From contig NZ_SMFN01000014.1 of the NCBI RefSeq assembly GCF_004349135.1, positions 35,308-99,307 of the forward strand: a stretch of DNA of 64,000 bases. The letters run 5' to 3'. Positions 37,064 through 46,580 of this stretch are shown one piece after another. This DNA comes from Flavobacterium sandaracinum. Its GTDB lineage: Bacteria; Bacteroidota; Bacteroidia; Flavobacteriales; Flavobacteriaceae. Each line of letters begins with the position of its first letter. Within the stretch, counting starts at the first letter, position 1. A program made the translations under genes and the position numbers. The notes under the pieces are model-generated. The model was not told the origin of the DNA. It saw only the letters and a program-made list of their open reading frames with translations, and ran no database searches.

Positions 37064-38479
37064 CTATAATAATGTAGTTGGACAAACATAATCAGTGATT
37101 GAGAGATTGGTTTTTTTGATCGCTTCAAATCCACCAACAACATCAACAAAATTATCCCAACCCCGCTGTTTTAATATAGATGCTGCAATCATACTGCGAT
37201 ACCCTCCAGCACAATGCAAAATAAATTTCTTGTCTTTTGGAAATTGAGCAAGATGACTGTTTATTTCGTTTAGCGGAACATTAGTTGCCTCTATTAAATG
37301 TTCCGATAAAAATTCACTTTTTTTCCTAAGATCAAAAATTAGAGTTTCTTCAAAATTGATATTTTTTTCCAATTCTTCAGCAGTAATTCGATCAATAGTA
37401 TCGGTTTCAAAACCTGTGTTCTTCCATGAAGAAAAACCTCCTTCCAAGTAACCAATGGTATGGTCATACCCTATGCGAGATAATCGTACCATACTTTCCT
37501 CTTCATTTCCCAAAGTGGTAACCAATAAAATTTCTTGTTTTATATCAGCGATCATTTCACCAACCCACATTGCAAAATTTCCATCTAAACCAATATTAAT
37601 ACTGTTTGGGATGAAACCTTTTGCAAATTCATCAGCAGCTCTTGTATCCAAAATTAATGCTCTTGTTTCATTTGCAACAGCTTCAAATTCAATTGGGTTT
37701 AGCGGCGTTTTTGCTTTCTTCATCACTTCGTCTAAACTTTCATATCCTTTAATATTCATTAAAACATTAGCAGGAAAATAGGCAGGAGGAGCAGTTAAAC
37801 CCGTTAAAACAGCCGTAACAAATTCATCTTCGCTCATTTTTGGATTCAAAGCATAATTGGTTTTCTTTTGGTTTCCTAAAGTATCAGTGGTTTCCTTGCT
37901 CATCATTTTACCACATGCTGAACCCGCACCATGATTTGGATATACAATTAAATCATCTGACAAAGGCATTATTTTTTCTCTCAACGAATGGAATAGATGA
38001 CGCGCTAATTTATCTTGCGTTAACTCTGCAATAACGTGTTGCGCTAAATCCGGTCGCCCAACATCTCCAATGAATAAAGTATCTCCAGTGATAATGCCAT
38101 GTTCTCTTCCATTTTCGTCAATCAGCAAGTAGGTCGTGCTTTCCATGGTATGTCCTGGAGTATGGATAACTTTTACTTTGTAATTTCCGACTTCAAAAAC
38201 TTGTCCATCAGTAGCTGAAATTATCTCATAAGCAGGCTTGGCTGTTGGACCGTAAATAATTTTAGCATTTGTTTTACTAGCTAAATCCAAATGTCCAGAG
38301 ACGAAATCAGCATGGAAATGAGTTAGAAAAACGTATTTTATTGTAGCATTATCCTTAAATGCTCTGTCAATGTAAGGTTGAACCTCGCGTAAGGGATCAA
38401 AAATTGCTGCCTCACCATTGTTCTCAATATAATAAGCTGCATGAGCAATACATCCTGTGTAAATTTGTTCTATTTTCAT
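37064..38479 (-). CDS. CstB-like persulfide dioxygenase with two rhodanese domains
   Basis: The 471-aa protein joins a metallo-beta-lactamase-fold persulfide dioxygenase (about 1-240) to two rhodanese domains. The metal motif reads THFHADFVSGH rather than the hydrolase HxHxDH, matching ETHE1/CstB-type mononuclear iron enzymes; HTPGHTMES and GDTLFIGDVGRPD follow. The first rhodanese repeat (about 255-355) lacks the active Cys; the second (about 365-465) has it in LHCAGGYRS. CstB turns low-molecular-weight persulfides into thiosulfate, so sulfide or persulfide detoxification is likely. The start at 38479 is chosen over 38485. CRP/FNR-type sites lie upstream. Confidence 0.88.
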   Translation of the reverse strand: MKIEQIYTGCIAHAAYYIENNGEAAIFDPLREVQPYIDRAFKDNATIKYVFLTHFHADFVSGHLDLASKTNAKIIYGPTAKPAYEIISATDGQVFEVGNYKVKVIHTPGHTMESTTYLLIDENGREHGIITGDTLFIGDVGRPDLAQHVIAELTQDKLARHLFHSLREKIMPLSDDLIVYPNHGAGSACGKMMSKETTDTLGNQKKTNYALNPKMSEDEFVTAVLTGLTAPPAYFPANVLMNIKGYESLDEVMKKAKTPLNPIEFEAVANETRALILDTRAADEFAKGFIPNSINIGLDGNFAMWVGEMIADIKQEILLVTTLGNEEESMVRLSRIGYDHTIGYLEGGFSSWKNTGFETDTIDRITAEELEKNINFEETLIFDLRKKSEFLSEHLIEATNVPLNEINSHLAQFPKDKKFILHCAGGYRSMIAASILKQRGWDNFVDVVGGFEAIKKTNLSITDYVCPTTLL

Positions 38480-38526
38480 AATCAAGAGTTTTTAAATAAA
38501 TACTATTCTTTCGAATTTTAACTAAG

Positions 38527-38534
38527 CAAAAGTA
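38527..38534 (-). promoter_or_regulatory. candidate -7 element of the persulfide dioxygenase gene
   Basis: The minus strand reads TACTTTTG, close to the TAnnTTTG consensus, about 50 bp before the start codon. There is no well-spaced -33 TTG (the nearest gives 14 bp), which suits an activator-dependent promoter. Confidence 0.45.
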
Positions 38535-38555
38535 GGTGCAACCTATTTCAACTTG

Positions 38556-38571
38556 TGTGATAAATATCATG
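38556..38571. promoter_or_regulatory. CRP/FNR-type site 1
   Basis: TGTGATAAATATCATG contains the perfect half-site pair TGATA-AA-TATCA. Its centre lies about 42 bp before the transcription start predicted from the -7 element, the classical distance for class II activation by CRP/FNR proteins. Confidence 0.6.
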
Positions 38572-38603
38572 GAAAAATAACTATTTTATGAGTAAATACA
38601 GTA

Positions 38604-38619
38604 TGTGACAAATGTCACA
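38604..38619. promoter_or_regulatory. CRP/FNR-type site 2
   Basis: TGTGACAAATGTCACA is a perfect 7-2-7 inverted repeat and also equals the E. coli CRP consensus TGTGA-N6-TCACA. Its centre is 48 bp upstream of site 1. Confidence 0.65.
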
Positions 38620-38629
38620 GAAGAAAATT

Positions 38630-39026
38630 AAAGAGGATCAAACATATAAAAAACCATCCTGTTTAAAATGTTTTTTTATAATTGTTGAAGAAGTTTAATA
38701 AAATATTTTTTTGGCCGATAATCTGTATCGCTTATTTAGAAGGAGACAATAAGTACATTGCCATATTAACAGGAATCACAATCCGGAAATACTTAAAGAT
38801 TATTCGCTGGAAGTCCACACCGAGTATTTCAAATAGAAAAAACATCAGGCACTAATCGCTTGCAAACCTCAAGACAACTTTACAATAGTGCGTCAAAGAC
38901 CAAATATATGAGGAATTGATTTTTTGTCTGTGCATTCTCGCTTTTGAAGCATTTGGAATTACCAACAATTCATTTCTGAGGCACTTTAAAATAACGCTCT
39001 ACATCGAACTAACAAACCCTTATGAG
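38630..39026. other. gap with possible gene remains, unidentified
   Basis: About 400 bp between the CRP/FNR sites and the tamB stop codon. It is less AT-rich than ordinary intergenic DNA of the window and gives short coding-like stretches in several frames (for example NHNPEILKDYSLEVHTEYFK on the plus strand near 38770-38835), broken by stops. This looks like a decayed gene but I cannot name the family. Confidence 0.35.
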
Positions 39027-42000
39027 TTAATTTTCCTCTGGAATCAAGCCCTCTTGATTTTTTTTAATTTTTGCAGTAGTGGTTTTCTTAGATTTGGTAA
39101 AATTAATGTAGTCGGGAGATAAGTTGGAATCTTGATCTTCGGATGCAGGAGTTGTTACTTTATCAAATTTAAGGTTTTTAAAAATCTTATCTACAAATTC
39201 TTTGAAAGTATCAAAATCTACCTCATAAGAAACCCCTAATCCCTGTGTGTATCCAATTCCTTGACCAATGTAATTAATATCATTCTCTTTGTTAAAAAGT
39301 CTTAGATTTAGTGTTCCGTCTTCGTTAACACGAAATAGAACTTCCACATCTCCTACAATTGCAGACTCATTTATACCTCCAAAAGGAACTCCAAGTTTAC
39401 CATTTATAGTCACTCTTTCATTAATCTTAGATGAAATTGTGGCAACGAATCTTCCGTCTGTTTCTTTCCCAATTCTTCGATCTGCACCAATAAAATTAAG
39501 CCCAACCTTAAACTTTTCATCATCTGATTGTATGATCCCTCCTAAAATACTTGAAGCAGTTTCAAATAAACTACCGGAAAAATCAGATTGATTAACTCCT
39601 TCTGGACTTAAAAAACCTCCAGAGGATAACAAATACAACGCTTGTGTTTGTCTGACATCTTTATCGTTAAGTTTGTACTGAATCTCTGATTTCAATACAT
39701 TACTAACTGTTGGAAATTCGATGTTAAAATCGGGTTCCGGACTGGTTAAATCTCCACGAACTCCTATGACAACTTCCACTGGAACTTTGGTATTGAAAGA
39801 CGCGTTATCTAATAAAACTGCTGGATTTGCTGATGTTTTATAAATGGCCTCTAGGTTTAACTGTGCTTTCATAGGGTTTCCTTCCCAAGTGATTGACCCT
39901 CCCTTTTTTACTTCAAATTTCTTATCAATAAGTCCTCCGTATTTAAAGTTATAAGTTCCCTCATAAGCTTGAAAATCTCCCCACATGTTAAATTTCCCTA
40001 ATGTATTGATTTTAAATAGTAACGACCCAAAGCCTTTCCCTTTCATTCCGTGACCGGTATTGCGATCCAAAATCACTTCTACTTCGGCATCTGGAGTAAT
40101 ATCAAAGTCAAATTCAAGTTCGAGTCCGTTGTAGTTCCTGGTGTTATCAACGATACCATTCATTAAATTGTATTTTTCTTTAGCTGTTACAAAATGAATA
40201 AAGATATTATCACTTACACTCTCCGCATTATTAATGGGGATTTTTACAGCAGTTCCTTTCTCTGATTTAGCTTCTACTTTTATAAAAAGAGAATTCGTAG
40301 GTCCTTTAATCGAAGCAGTGCCATCTATAAAGGCAGTTCCATAATAAGCAGCATCTTCACTATCTTTAGTGTCTAAGGCTAATAATCGCTTAGAACTAAT
40401 TGTTAGATCTAATTTCCAATCTGTAAAATTATTGTGCTCAATGTTTCCATTTAAGCTTCCTATAGTTCCATATTTAGTATCCGTTAGCGTATTATTTCTA
40501 AATAAGAATCGCTCATCTGTTAAATCTATAATTGCATTATCAGCTAATCCATAATCTACATTCAAATAGGGAATGGTTATACCTGCATTATCTAAGTAAA
40601 GGCGACCATTGATGTTTGGTTTTTTAAGATTTCCTTCGATGGTAGAATTCCCTGAAATAGAACCTCTAATATTAGACAATACTTCTCCGCCAAGCGAGTT
40701 CAATGTGGCTATATTAAATTTTTCGAATTTTAATTTTAAATCAAGGATTGTCTCTTTGTTCACGATTTCAAAACTCCCATTTGCATTAAATGCCTCAATA
40801 TTTTCATTTTCTAAATTCGAATTGATCGTAAACTTTTTCAGATTCTCATCTCCTTCTATATCAAAATTTAAAGTTCCTAAAGGGGTTTTATTTACATCTA
40901 AATTGTCAATCACTATCGAAGCCGTAGGTTGATAAACATCATTATTCTGTTTAAAATCAACTTCTCCATTAATATTCCCCTGCAAAACAAACTTATTATT
41001 CGTAGGTGTAATCTGATTTAAATTAACATCTTTAAAACTCAATTTTAAGTCCTTTATAGTCGTATCCTTAAAAACCCCAGCTAATGAAATCGACTGATCT
41101 TCATGGGATAGAATTATATTATCGATATTAAAATTTTTAAATGACTTATCAAAAACAATTTGATTATCTGGAGTTTCATTTTCATTTAAAAACCATAGAT
41201 AGTCCTTGAACTTAATTTCTGATTTGCTAATGCCCACAACATTATTATTATCCTTATTTATAGTATGGTATAAATTCAGATTGTAATAGTCTTCTGCATT
41301 TGGACCCCCTTTAAATTCTGAACGAAAGAATAATGTATCCTTCATCGTAACATTTATCAAACTAAAATCACGTATTTTATAATATTTTGTTTTGATACTA
41401 TCGAGCTCAATAAAGGCATTATAAAGAGGATTTTTGTTGTCAACTGCTACTCTGATATTATCAAATGTCGTATTTGATGCTTTAATTTGAGGCGAATCAA
41501 AGTTGAATTTAAATTCCTGACTATCTGAATTGATGTTTCCTTTAACAATAGTATTAGCCCCTATTGAAATTTCAGGATAAAATATTTCGATTATTTTATT
41601 ATAAATCGAAAAATTAAACTTTAGGAACTGTCCTCTTTTGACCTTATTTGGCTTAAAATTAGTGTATAAACTTCCTAAAGAATTTTTTACTAAATTTTCC
41701 AGTTGATTGAATTCATATTTACCCACAATTTCTCCTTGGACAATATCCGGAGAATTTACAGTTATCGTTCGTATCCTATCTTGATCAAAAGCAGAATTTA
41801 TAGTGAAATCATCAAAATTATACGTGTCTTTCGCATTTTGATAAGAGGTTTTGTTTATATAAACATTTCCTTGAAAATTCTCTATGTTATTTCCTGAAGC
41901 CTGAACCACAACATCACCCCTAAATACAGAAACCGAGTCTTTTACTAATTTTAGTTTGTTTAAATCTGCATTTTCAACAATGATATGAAAGTCATACCGA

Positions 42001-43493
42001 CTGTCTTTTTTACTTAAATCCAATAAGCCATCAAATGTCATTTTCAAATTTGGGTCATTTATTTCTATTTGACCTTTATAATTGGGACTCTCTAGCGTTC
42101 CATTAACAACGATATTAGTATAATTATACGTTTTATACTCTATTTGACTTATATCACCCTTTATGGCCGTATTCAAATATTCTTGTTTAAATCCTTTACC
42201 ATCCACATCAATATTTAAACTTACCCGACCTATTTCTTTTTGATCCAATAAAGTTCCAATGTCAAAATTTTCAAAAATTACATTTCCTAAATAAGAAGCC
42301 TTATCAATTACGTTTATATTTTGAATGGCTAATTTTGAAGTTACTTTCCCTAATGCAGTGCTCATAGAAAAATCTGCTTCGACTGCGGTAGTGGAAACAT
42401 TGGAAGATCCTGAAGCTGAAAATCTACCTAGTTTTTTTAAGGAAGTCGGTAATTTATTCCCCAAAATATTAGGCAGAATTACGATCAAATCCTCGTAGCT
42501 GGAGGTTAATTTATCAAATTTGGCATACATAGAAAATTTTTGCCCCTTTTTAGCAAAAAGATTCTTAAAATTTACGTCTCCAATTATTTGGGTCTTTCGA
42601 TCGTCTACTAATTCCAGATTTTTAAATTTCAAATCGTTAAGTGTACCTTTAATACTTGCCTTAACGTAAAAATGTTGATTTTTTCCAACTTCTTTATAGA
42701 AATACCGAATATCATTTGAAGCTATAGAAGCCGAATTCAATTTGATATCAAAAAGAACTTTATCGGTAAAATTAGAGAAATCTTCTATTTTATAATTCAA
42801 TAAAACCGTTCCTACTAAGGTGGATTCTTTCGTTAATAAGTCTAACTTTTCGAGCTTTATATTTTTTTTCGAATAGGTGAATTTTGATTTTAAATTTTTA
42901 ACATACAAACCTCTAAAATCCAAAAATGACATTTTATTGATATTGGTTGTAACATCGGGACCAAATATTTTAAAATCAGTTACGGAAGCATTCAGTTTAG
43001 TAAAATCCAACTCTTTTGGAATCTCCCGATTTTCATCAGTTAACATGAAATGTCCAGAAAAAATTTGAAGTTTATTTGCTTTAAGCAAAAATTTTCTACT
43101 GGACGGCTTTCCGGTTTCGAATGCTTTAATGAATTTATCAAGATTTGACTCTTTTTCGTTTTTATACGTTTTTAGATTAAAAATTAACCCATGCAAATCC
43201 AATCCATCAAAAATTAAATCACCATCCAATAATTTTTTCCCTTCCAAAATGGTAGTTGCAATTCTTTGGGAATAAATTAAGGTATCTTTACGATGATCGC
43301 GAATCAATACATTTTTGAATTTTATTCCCCCAAAAACGGAAATTGCAACCCCATCAATAGCAATATTTGTCCCAAAATCTTTATTAATACTGTTCGTGAA
43401 ATAGCGAGCAATTTTAGTTTGAACAGCTGGCAAAGTGAGTGCGATAGCAAGAACTAGCAAAAGTAGGATTAGCCCAAGCAGGGAACGAAGCAC
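39027..43493 (-). CDS. TamB-like translocation/assembly protein (DUF490)
   Basis: The 1488-aa protein has an N-terminal membrane anchor (LLGLILLLLVLAIALTLPAVQ), a very long repetitive beta region (AsmA/TamB-type, about 40-1100) and the C-terminal TamB domain (about 1080-1440; FNMWGDFQAYEGTYNFKYGGLIDKKFEVKKGGSITWEGNP). TamB-like proteins bridge the periplasm and help lipid transport or barrel assembly. The start is GTG at 43493: the frame stays open upstream for about 45 codons but holds no ATG. The C-terminal tail is basic and low in complexity. Divergent from tsaD. Confidence 0.9.
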   Translation of the reverse strand: MLRSLLGLILLLLVLAIALTLPAVQTKIARYFTNSINKDFGTNIAIDGVAISVFGGIKFKNVLIRDHRKDTLIYSQRIATTILEGKKLLDGDLIFDGLDLHGLIFNLKTYKNEKESNLDKFIKAFETGKPSSRKFLLKANKLQIFSGHFMLTDENREIPKELDFTKLNASVTDFKIFGPDVTTNINKMSFLDFRGLYVKNLKSKFTYSKKNIKLEKLDLLTKESTLVGTVLLNYKIEDFSNFTDKVLFDIKLNSASIASNDIRYFYKEVGKNQHFYVKASIKGTLNDLKFKNLELVDDRKTQIIGDVNFKNLFAKKGQKFSMYAKFDKLTSSYEDLIVILPNILGNKLPTSLKKLGRFSASGSSNVSTTAVEADFSMSTALGKVTSKLAIQNINVIDKASYLGNVIFENFDIGTLLDQKEIGRVSLNIDVDGKGFKQEYLNTAIKGDISQIEYKTYNYTNIVVNGTLESPNYKGQIEINDPNLKMTFDGLLDLSKKDSRYDFHIIVENADLNKLKLVKDSVSVFRGDVVVQASGNNIENFQGNVYINKTSYQNAKDTYNFDDFTINSAFDQDRIRTITVNSPDIVQGEIVGKYEFNQLENLVKNSLGSLYTNFKPNKVKRGQFLKFNFSIYNKIIEIFYPEISIGANTIVKGNINSDSQEFKFNFDSPQIKASNTTFDNIRVAVDNKNPLYNAFIELDSIKTKYYKIRDFSLINVTMKDTLFFRSEFKGGPNAEDYYNLNLYHTINKDNNNVVGISKSEIKFKDYLWFLNENETPDNQIVFDKSFKNFNIDNIILSHEDQSISLAGVFKDTTIKDLKLSFKDVNLNQITPTNNKFVLQGNINGEVDFKQNNDVYQPTASIVIDNLDVNKTPLGTLNFDIEGDENLKKFTINSNLENENIEAFNANGSFEIVNKETILDLKLKFEKFNIATLNSLGGEVLSNIRGSISGNSTIEGNLKKPNINGRLYLDNAGITIPYLNVDYGLADNAIIDLTDERFLFRNNTLTDTKYGTIGSLNGNIEHNNFTDWKLDLTISSKRLLALDTKDSEDAAYYGTAFIDGTASIKGPTNSLFIKVEAKSEKGTAVKIPINNAESVSDNIFIHFVTAKEKYNLMNGIVDNTRNYNGLELEFDFDITPDAEVEVILDRNTGHGMKGKGFGSLLFKINTLGKFNMWGDFQAYEGTYNFKYGGLIDKKFEVKKGGSITWEGNPMKAQLNLEAIYKTSANPAVLLDNASFNTKVPVEVVIGVRGDLTSPEPDFNIEFPTVSNVLKSEIQYKLNDKDVRQTQALYLLSSGGFLSPEGVNQSDFSGSLFETASSILGGIIQSDDEKFKVGLNFIGADRRIGKETDGRFVATISSKINERVTINGKLGVPFGGINESAIVGDVEVLFRVNEDGTLNLRLFNKENDINYIGQGIGYTQGLGVSYEVDFDTFKEFVDKIFKNLKFDKVTTPASEDQDSNLSPDYINFTKSKKTTTAKIKKNQEGLIPEEN

Positions 43494-43659
43494 TATTTTT
43501 ATAACTTTTTTGATACCTATTTTCTGTTTAAATTTTTCACTACTGCATTTTGCCTTTAGAAACGGGGTCCTTTGATAAAAATTCTCTAATTTTGTCCTTT
43601 GACAAAATATTTTTTCTTTAATTGACCCGTCAAATGTAATTCAAAATTTGTGCCTTTTT

Positions 43660-44682
43660 ATGCAAAATTCCGAGGTTTTTATTCTTGCCATCGAAAGTTC
43701 GTGTGACGATACTGCCGCTGCCGTTTTACACAACGACAAAGTACTATCAAATGTTGTGGCGAATCAGCTAATCCATACCCAATACGGCGGCGTAGTTCCT
43801 GAATTAGCCTCCCGTGCACATCAACAAAATATTGTTCCCGTAGTTGCTGCAGCACTCCGCAAAGCAAATATACAAAAAGAACAGTTATCAGCAATTGCAT
43901 TCACGCAAGGTCCTGGACTCATGGGATCTCTTTTAGTAGGCAGCTCTTTTGCAAAATCAATGGCGCTAGCATTGCAAGTTCCGCTAATTGCAGTCAACCA
44001 CATGCAAGCCCATGTTTTAGCTCATTTCATACAGGAAGAAGGCTATGAAAAACCGGACTTCCCTTTCCTAGCCCTAACCATTAGCGGCGGACATACTCAA
44101 ATTATTAAAGTCGATCACTTTTTTGACATGACTGTTATAGGCGAGACAACTGATGATGCCGTAGGTGAAGCATTTGATAAAAGTGCCAAAATTTTAGGTC
44201 TGCCCTATCCCGGAGGTCCTTTAATTGATAAATACGCACAAGAAGGAAATCCAAAAGCTTTCGTTTTTACAAAACCTAAAGTTCCTGGATTAGACTTTAG
44301 TTTTTCTGGTTTAAAGACCGCTATTTTATATTTTATACAGAAGAAAAAAGCAGAAAATCCAAATTTTATCGAAGAAAACCGAGATGATATTTGCGCCTCT
44401 ATTCAACATACGATTATTGAAATTTTGATGGACAAATTAAAATTGGCCGTGAAAGAAACAGGAATAACTCAAATCGCTATTGGCGGAGGGGTTTCTGCCA
44501 ATTCAGGCATCCGAAAAACTTTAAAAGAGGCCGAGAACAAATACGGCTGGAAAACCTTTGTTCCCAAATTTGAATATACCACTGATAATGCTGCAATGAT
44601 TGGAATTGTAGGTTATCAAAAATTTTTAACTCAAACATTTGAAACTTCAGCTGTGGTTTCTAAAGCAAGAATACAACTATAA
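43660..44682 (+). CDS. tsaD: tRNA threonylcarbamoyladenosine biosynthesis protein TsaD
   Basis: TsaD transfers threonylcarbamoyl to A37 of ANN-decoding tRNAs. The 340-aa ASKHA protein has AIESSCDDTA near the start, the metal-binding HMQAHVLAHF (HxxxH), SGGHTQI, PYPGGPLID and the C-terminal TTDNAAMIG with the last metal Asp. The ATG at 43660 is preferred to a TTG four codons upstream. It is followed immediately by rsmE (2-bp gap), then by the DUF4159 gene, forming a rightward operon. Confidence 0.96.
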   Translation: MQNSEVFILAIESSCDDTAAAVLHNDKVLSNVVANQLIHTQYGGVVPELASRAHQQNIVPVVAAALRKANIQKEQLSAIAFTQGPGLMGSLLVGSSFAKSMALALQVPLIAVNHMQAHVLAHFIQEEGYEKPDFPFLALTISGGHTQIIKVDHFFDMTVIGETTDDAVGEAFDKSAKILGLPYPGGPLIDKYAQEGNPKAFVFTKPKVPGLDFSFSGLKTAILYFIQKKKAENPNFIEENRDDICASIQHTIIEILMDKLKLAVKETGITQIAIGGGVSANSGIRKTLKEAENKYGWKTFVPKFEYTTDNAAMIGIVGYQKFLTQTFETSAVVSKARIQL

Positions 44683-44684
44683 TT

Positions 44685-45392
44685 ATGCAATTATTTTACA
44701 GTCCTACTATTACTGAAGCTACTGAAATTTTTTCTTTTGACAAAGAAGAAAGCAAACACATCATCAAAGTTCTGCGCAAAAAAGACACTGACATACTGCA
44801 GGTCACTAATGGTTTAGGTTTTTTATTTACAACTGAAATCACCTTAGCCTCAGACAGTAAATGCACGGTTAAAATTATTTCTTTTGAAAAAGCACCTCCA
44901 TCAAAATTTAGATTGCATTTGGCTGTTGCTCCCACTAAAATGAACGATCGATTTGAATGGTTTTTAGAAAAAGCCACTGAAATTGGTATACATGAAATTA
45001 CCCCAATCATTTGCGACCATTCTGAACGAAAAGTTATCAATATCGAACGATTTGATAAAATCCTTTTGGCAGCAATGAAGCAATCCAATGAAGTGTACCT
45101 TCCAAAATTAAATAATGCCGTGACTTTCAAGGAATTTATTAATCTTAAACAAGAAGGTTTAAAAATGATTGCTCACTGCGAGGAAACAGATAAAAGAACG
45201 CTAAAATCAGTTTTAAAACCCAATCAAGAGCTAACAATGCTTATAGGTCCTGAAGGCGATTTTTCAGAAAAAGAAATCGCATTGGCACTTGATAATGACT
45301 TTATTCCTGTTTCATTAGGCAATACAAGATTACGAACGGAAACTGCGGCCATTGTCGCCTGTCACAGCGTAGTCTTTATTAACGAAGAATAA
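44685..45392 (+). CDS. rsmE: 16S rRNA m3U1498 methyltransferase
   Basis: The 235-aa protein has an N-terminal PUA-like domain (about 1-70) and a C-terminal SPOUT knot with SAM-binding motifs LIGPEGDFSEKE and SLGNTRLRTETA. RsmE methylates N3 of U1498 in 16S rRNA. Length is standard. It starts 2 bp after tsaD, indicating co-transcription and coupling. Confidence 0.95.
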   Translation: MQLFYSPTITEATEIFSFDKEESKHIIKVLRKKDTDILQVTNGLGFLFTTEITLASDSKCTVKIISFEKAPPSKFRLHLAVAPTKMNDRFEWFLEKATEIGIHEITPIICDHSERKVINIERFDKILLAAMKQSNEVYLPKLNNAVTFKEFINLKQEGLKMIAHCEETDKRTLKSVLKPNQELTMLIGPEGDFSEKEIALALDNDFIPVSLGNTRLRTETAAIVACHSVVFINEE

Positions 45393-45405
45393 CGGATTAT
45401 ACCAC

Positions 45406-46044
45406 ATGAAAAAAATATTTTATCTTTTATTACTCTTGTCCATACCATCATTTTCACAAGAAATTGCTTTGGTAAAATATAGTGGCGGTGGTGATTGGTA
45501 TGCCAACCCAACATCACTGCCTAACTTGATAAAATATTGCAACGCCAATATTAACACCCGCATAAAATTAAAGCCGGCCACTGTCGAACCTAGTAGCCCT
45601 GATTTATTTTCGTATCCTTATGTTCACATGACGGGTCATGGAAATGTTGTTTTTAGCGATGCAGATACAAGTAACCTAAAAAATTATTTGCTAGCGGGTG
45701 GATTTCTACATATTGATGATAATTACGGAATGGATCAATATATTAAAAAAGAGATAAAAAAAATATTCCCAAACAACAACTTAGTAGAAATTCCTGCTAA
45801 TCATGTAATTTTTCAGAAACCCTATTCGTTTCCAAATGGATTACCGAAAATACATGAGCACGATGGCAAACGGCCACAAGCGTTTGGTATTTTCATCAAA
45901 GAAAAACTCGTTTTACTTTACACCTATGAATGTGATTTAGGAGACGGCTGGGAAGATCCTGAAGTAAACAATGACCCAAAAGAGATTCGTGAAAAAGCTT
46001 TAAAAATGGGTGCTAATATTATAAGTTATCTTTTTACTAATTAG
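45406..46044 (+). CDS. DUF4159 domain protein, exported
   Basis: The 212-aa protein has a signal peptide (MKKIFYLLLLLSIPSFSQE) and then a single DUF4159 domain: KYSGGGDWYANPTSLPNLIKYC, then YPYVHMTGHGNVVFSD, GGFLHIDDNYG and HDGKRPQAFGIF. The fold is thought to be glutamine amidotransferase-like (ThuA/GATase-like). Molecular function is unknown. It follows rsmE by 13 bp and is the last gene of the tsaD operon. Confidence 0.85.
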   Translation: MKKIFYLLLLLSIPSFSQEIALVKYSGGGDWYANPTSLPNLIKYCNANINTRIKLKPATVEPSSPDLFSYPYVHMTGHGNVVFSDADTSNLKNYLLAGGFLHIDDNYGMDQYIKKEIKKIFPNNNLVEIPANHVIFQKPYSFPNGLPKIHEHDGKRPQAFGIFIKEKLVLLYTYECDLGDGWEDPEVNNDPKEIREKALKMGANIISYLFTN

Positions 46045-46534
46045 GCATTTTTTTTACTTACTACCCTATTCTTCATTCCGTTTGCAGCGCTTCCTTTTTG
46101 ATTTTAAAAGTCAAACGCCCTACTCCTTTAGCATAACTTTTGATATTTATATTTTAACATAAATTTTAGAAAAAAAACACTTTTGATCTACTTAAAATCA
46201 AAGAATAATTAGACAAATCAAGTACCAAAATCTCATGATTAGCTTGACCCATTACTGAATTTGTCTAACAAAATATAAAATAAGCTAAACAAATTCGTTG
46301 TTGTTTTTTATTGAAATTAGTATTTTTTAAAATAATTTAATAAAAAAAAGCATAATTACTTCCATAAAAAACTAAAAACTAGAAGATTGTTTACATTAAA
46401 ACCAAAATGAACTATCAGAAAATACTTTGAAACAAAAATATTAAATATTACGGAAACCCGTAAAATGAAAGAGTTACAAATTATTTTTAAAATAAAACAA
46501 CCATTAATTTTTTTTATGAAATAATTGTTATAAA
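46045..46534. other. 490-bp gap, no gene seen
   Basis: Very AT-rich non-coding DNA. It contains an inverted repeat TTAGACAAAT (46209-46218) / ATTTGTCTAA (46259-46268) with a 40-bp spacer. No T-run follows either arm, so its role is unclear. No recognisable RNA or frame was found. Confidence 0.4.
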
Positions 46535-46580
46535 ATTGTGAAATAATTAACCAAATCTATTAATTTATAACAAATTCATT
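46535..46580 (+). repeat. duplicated leader of the first M43 protease gene
   Basis: This 46-bp segment directly before the start codon differs at only 4 positions from 47776-47821, before the second protease gene. The duplicated unit therefore includes the leader, and both genes probably share regulation. Confidence 0.7.

Noticed and set aside
44696..45130. 144-aa frame on the minus strand inside rsmE
   Set aside because: Antisense shadow of a conserved gene; no recognisable domain.
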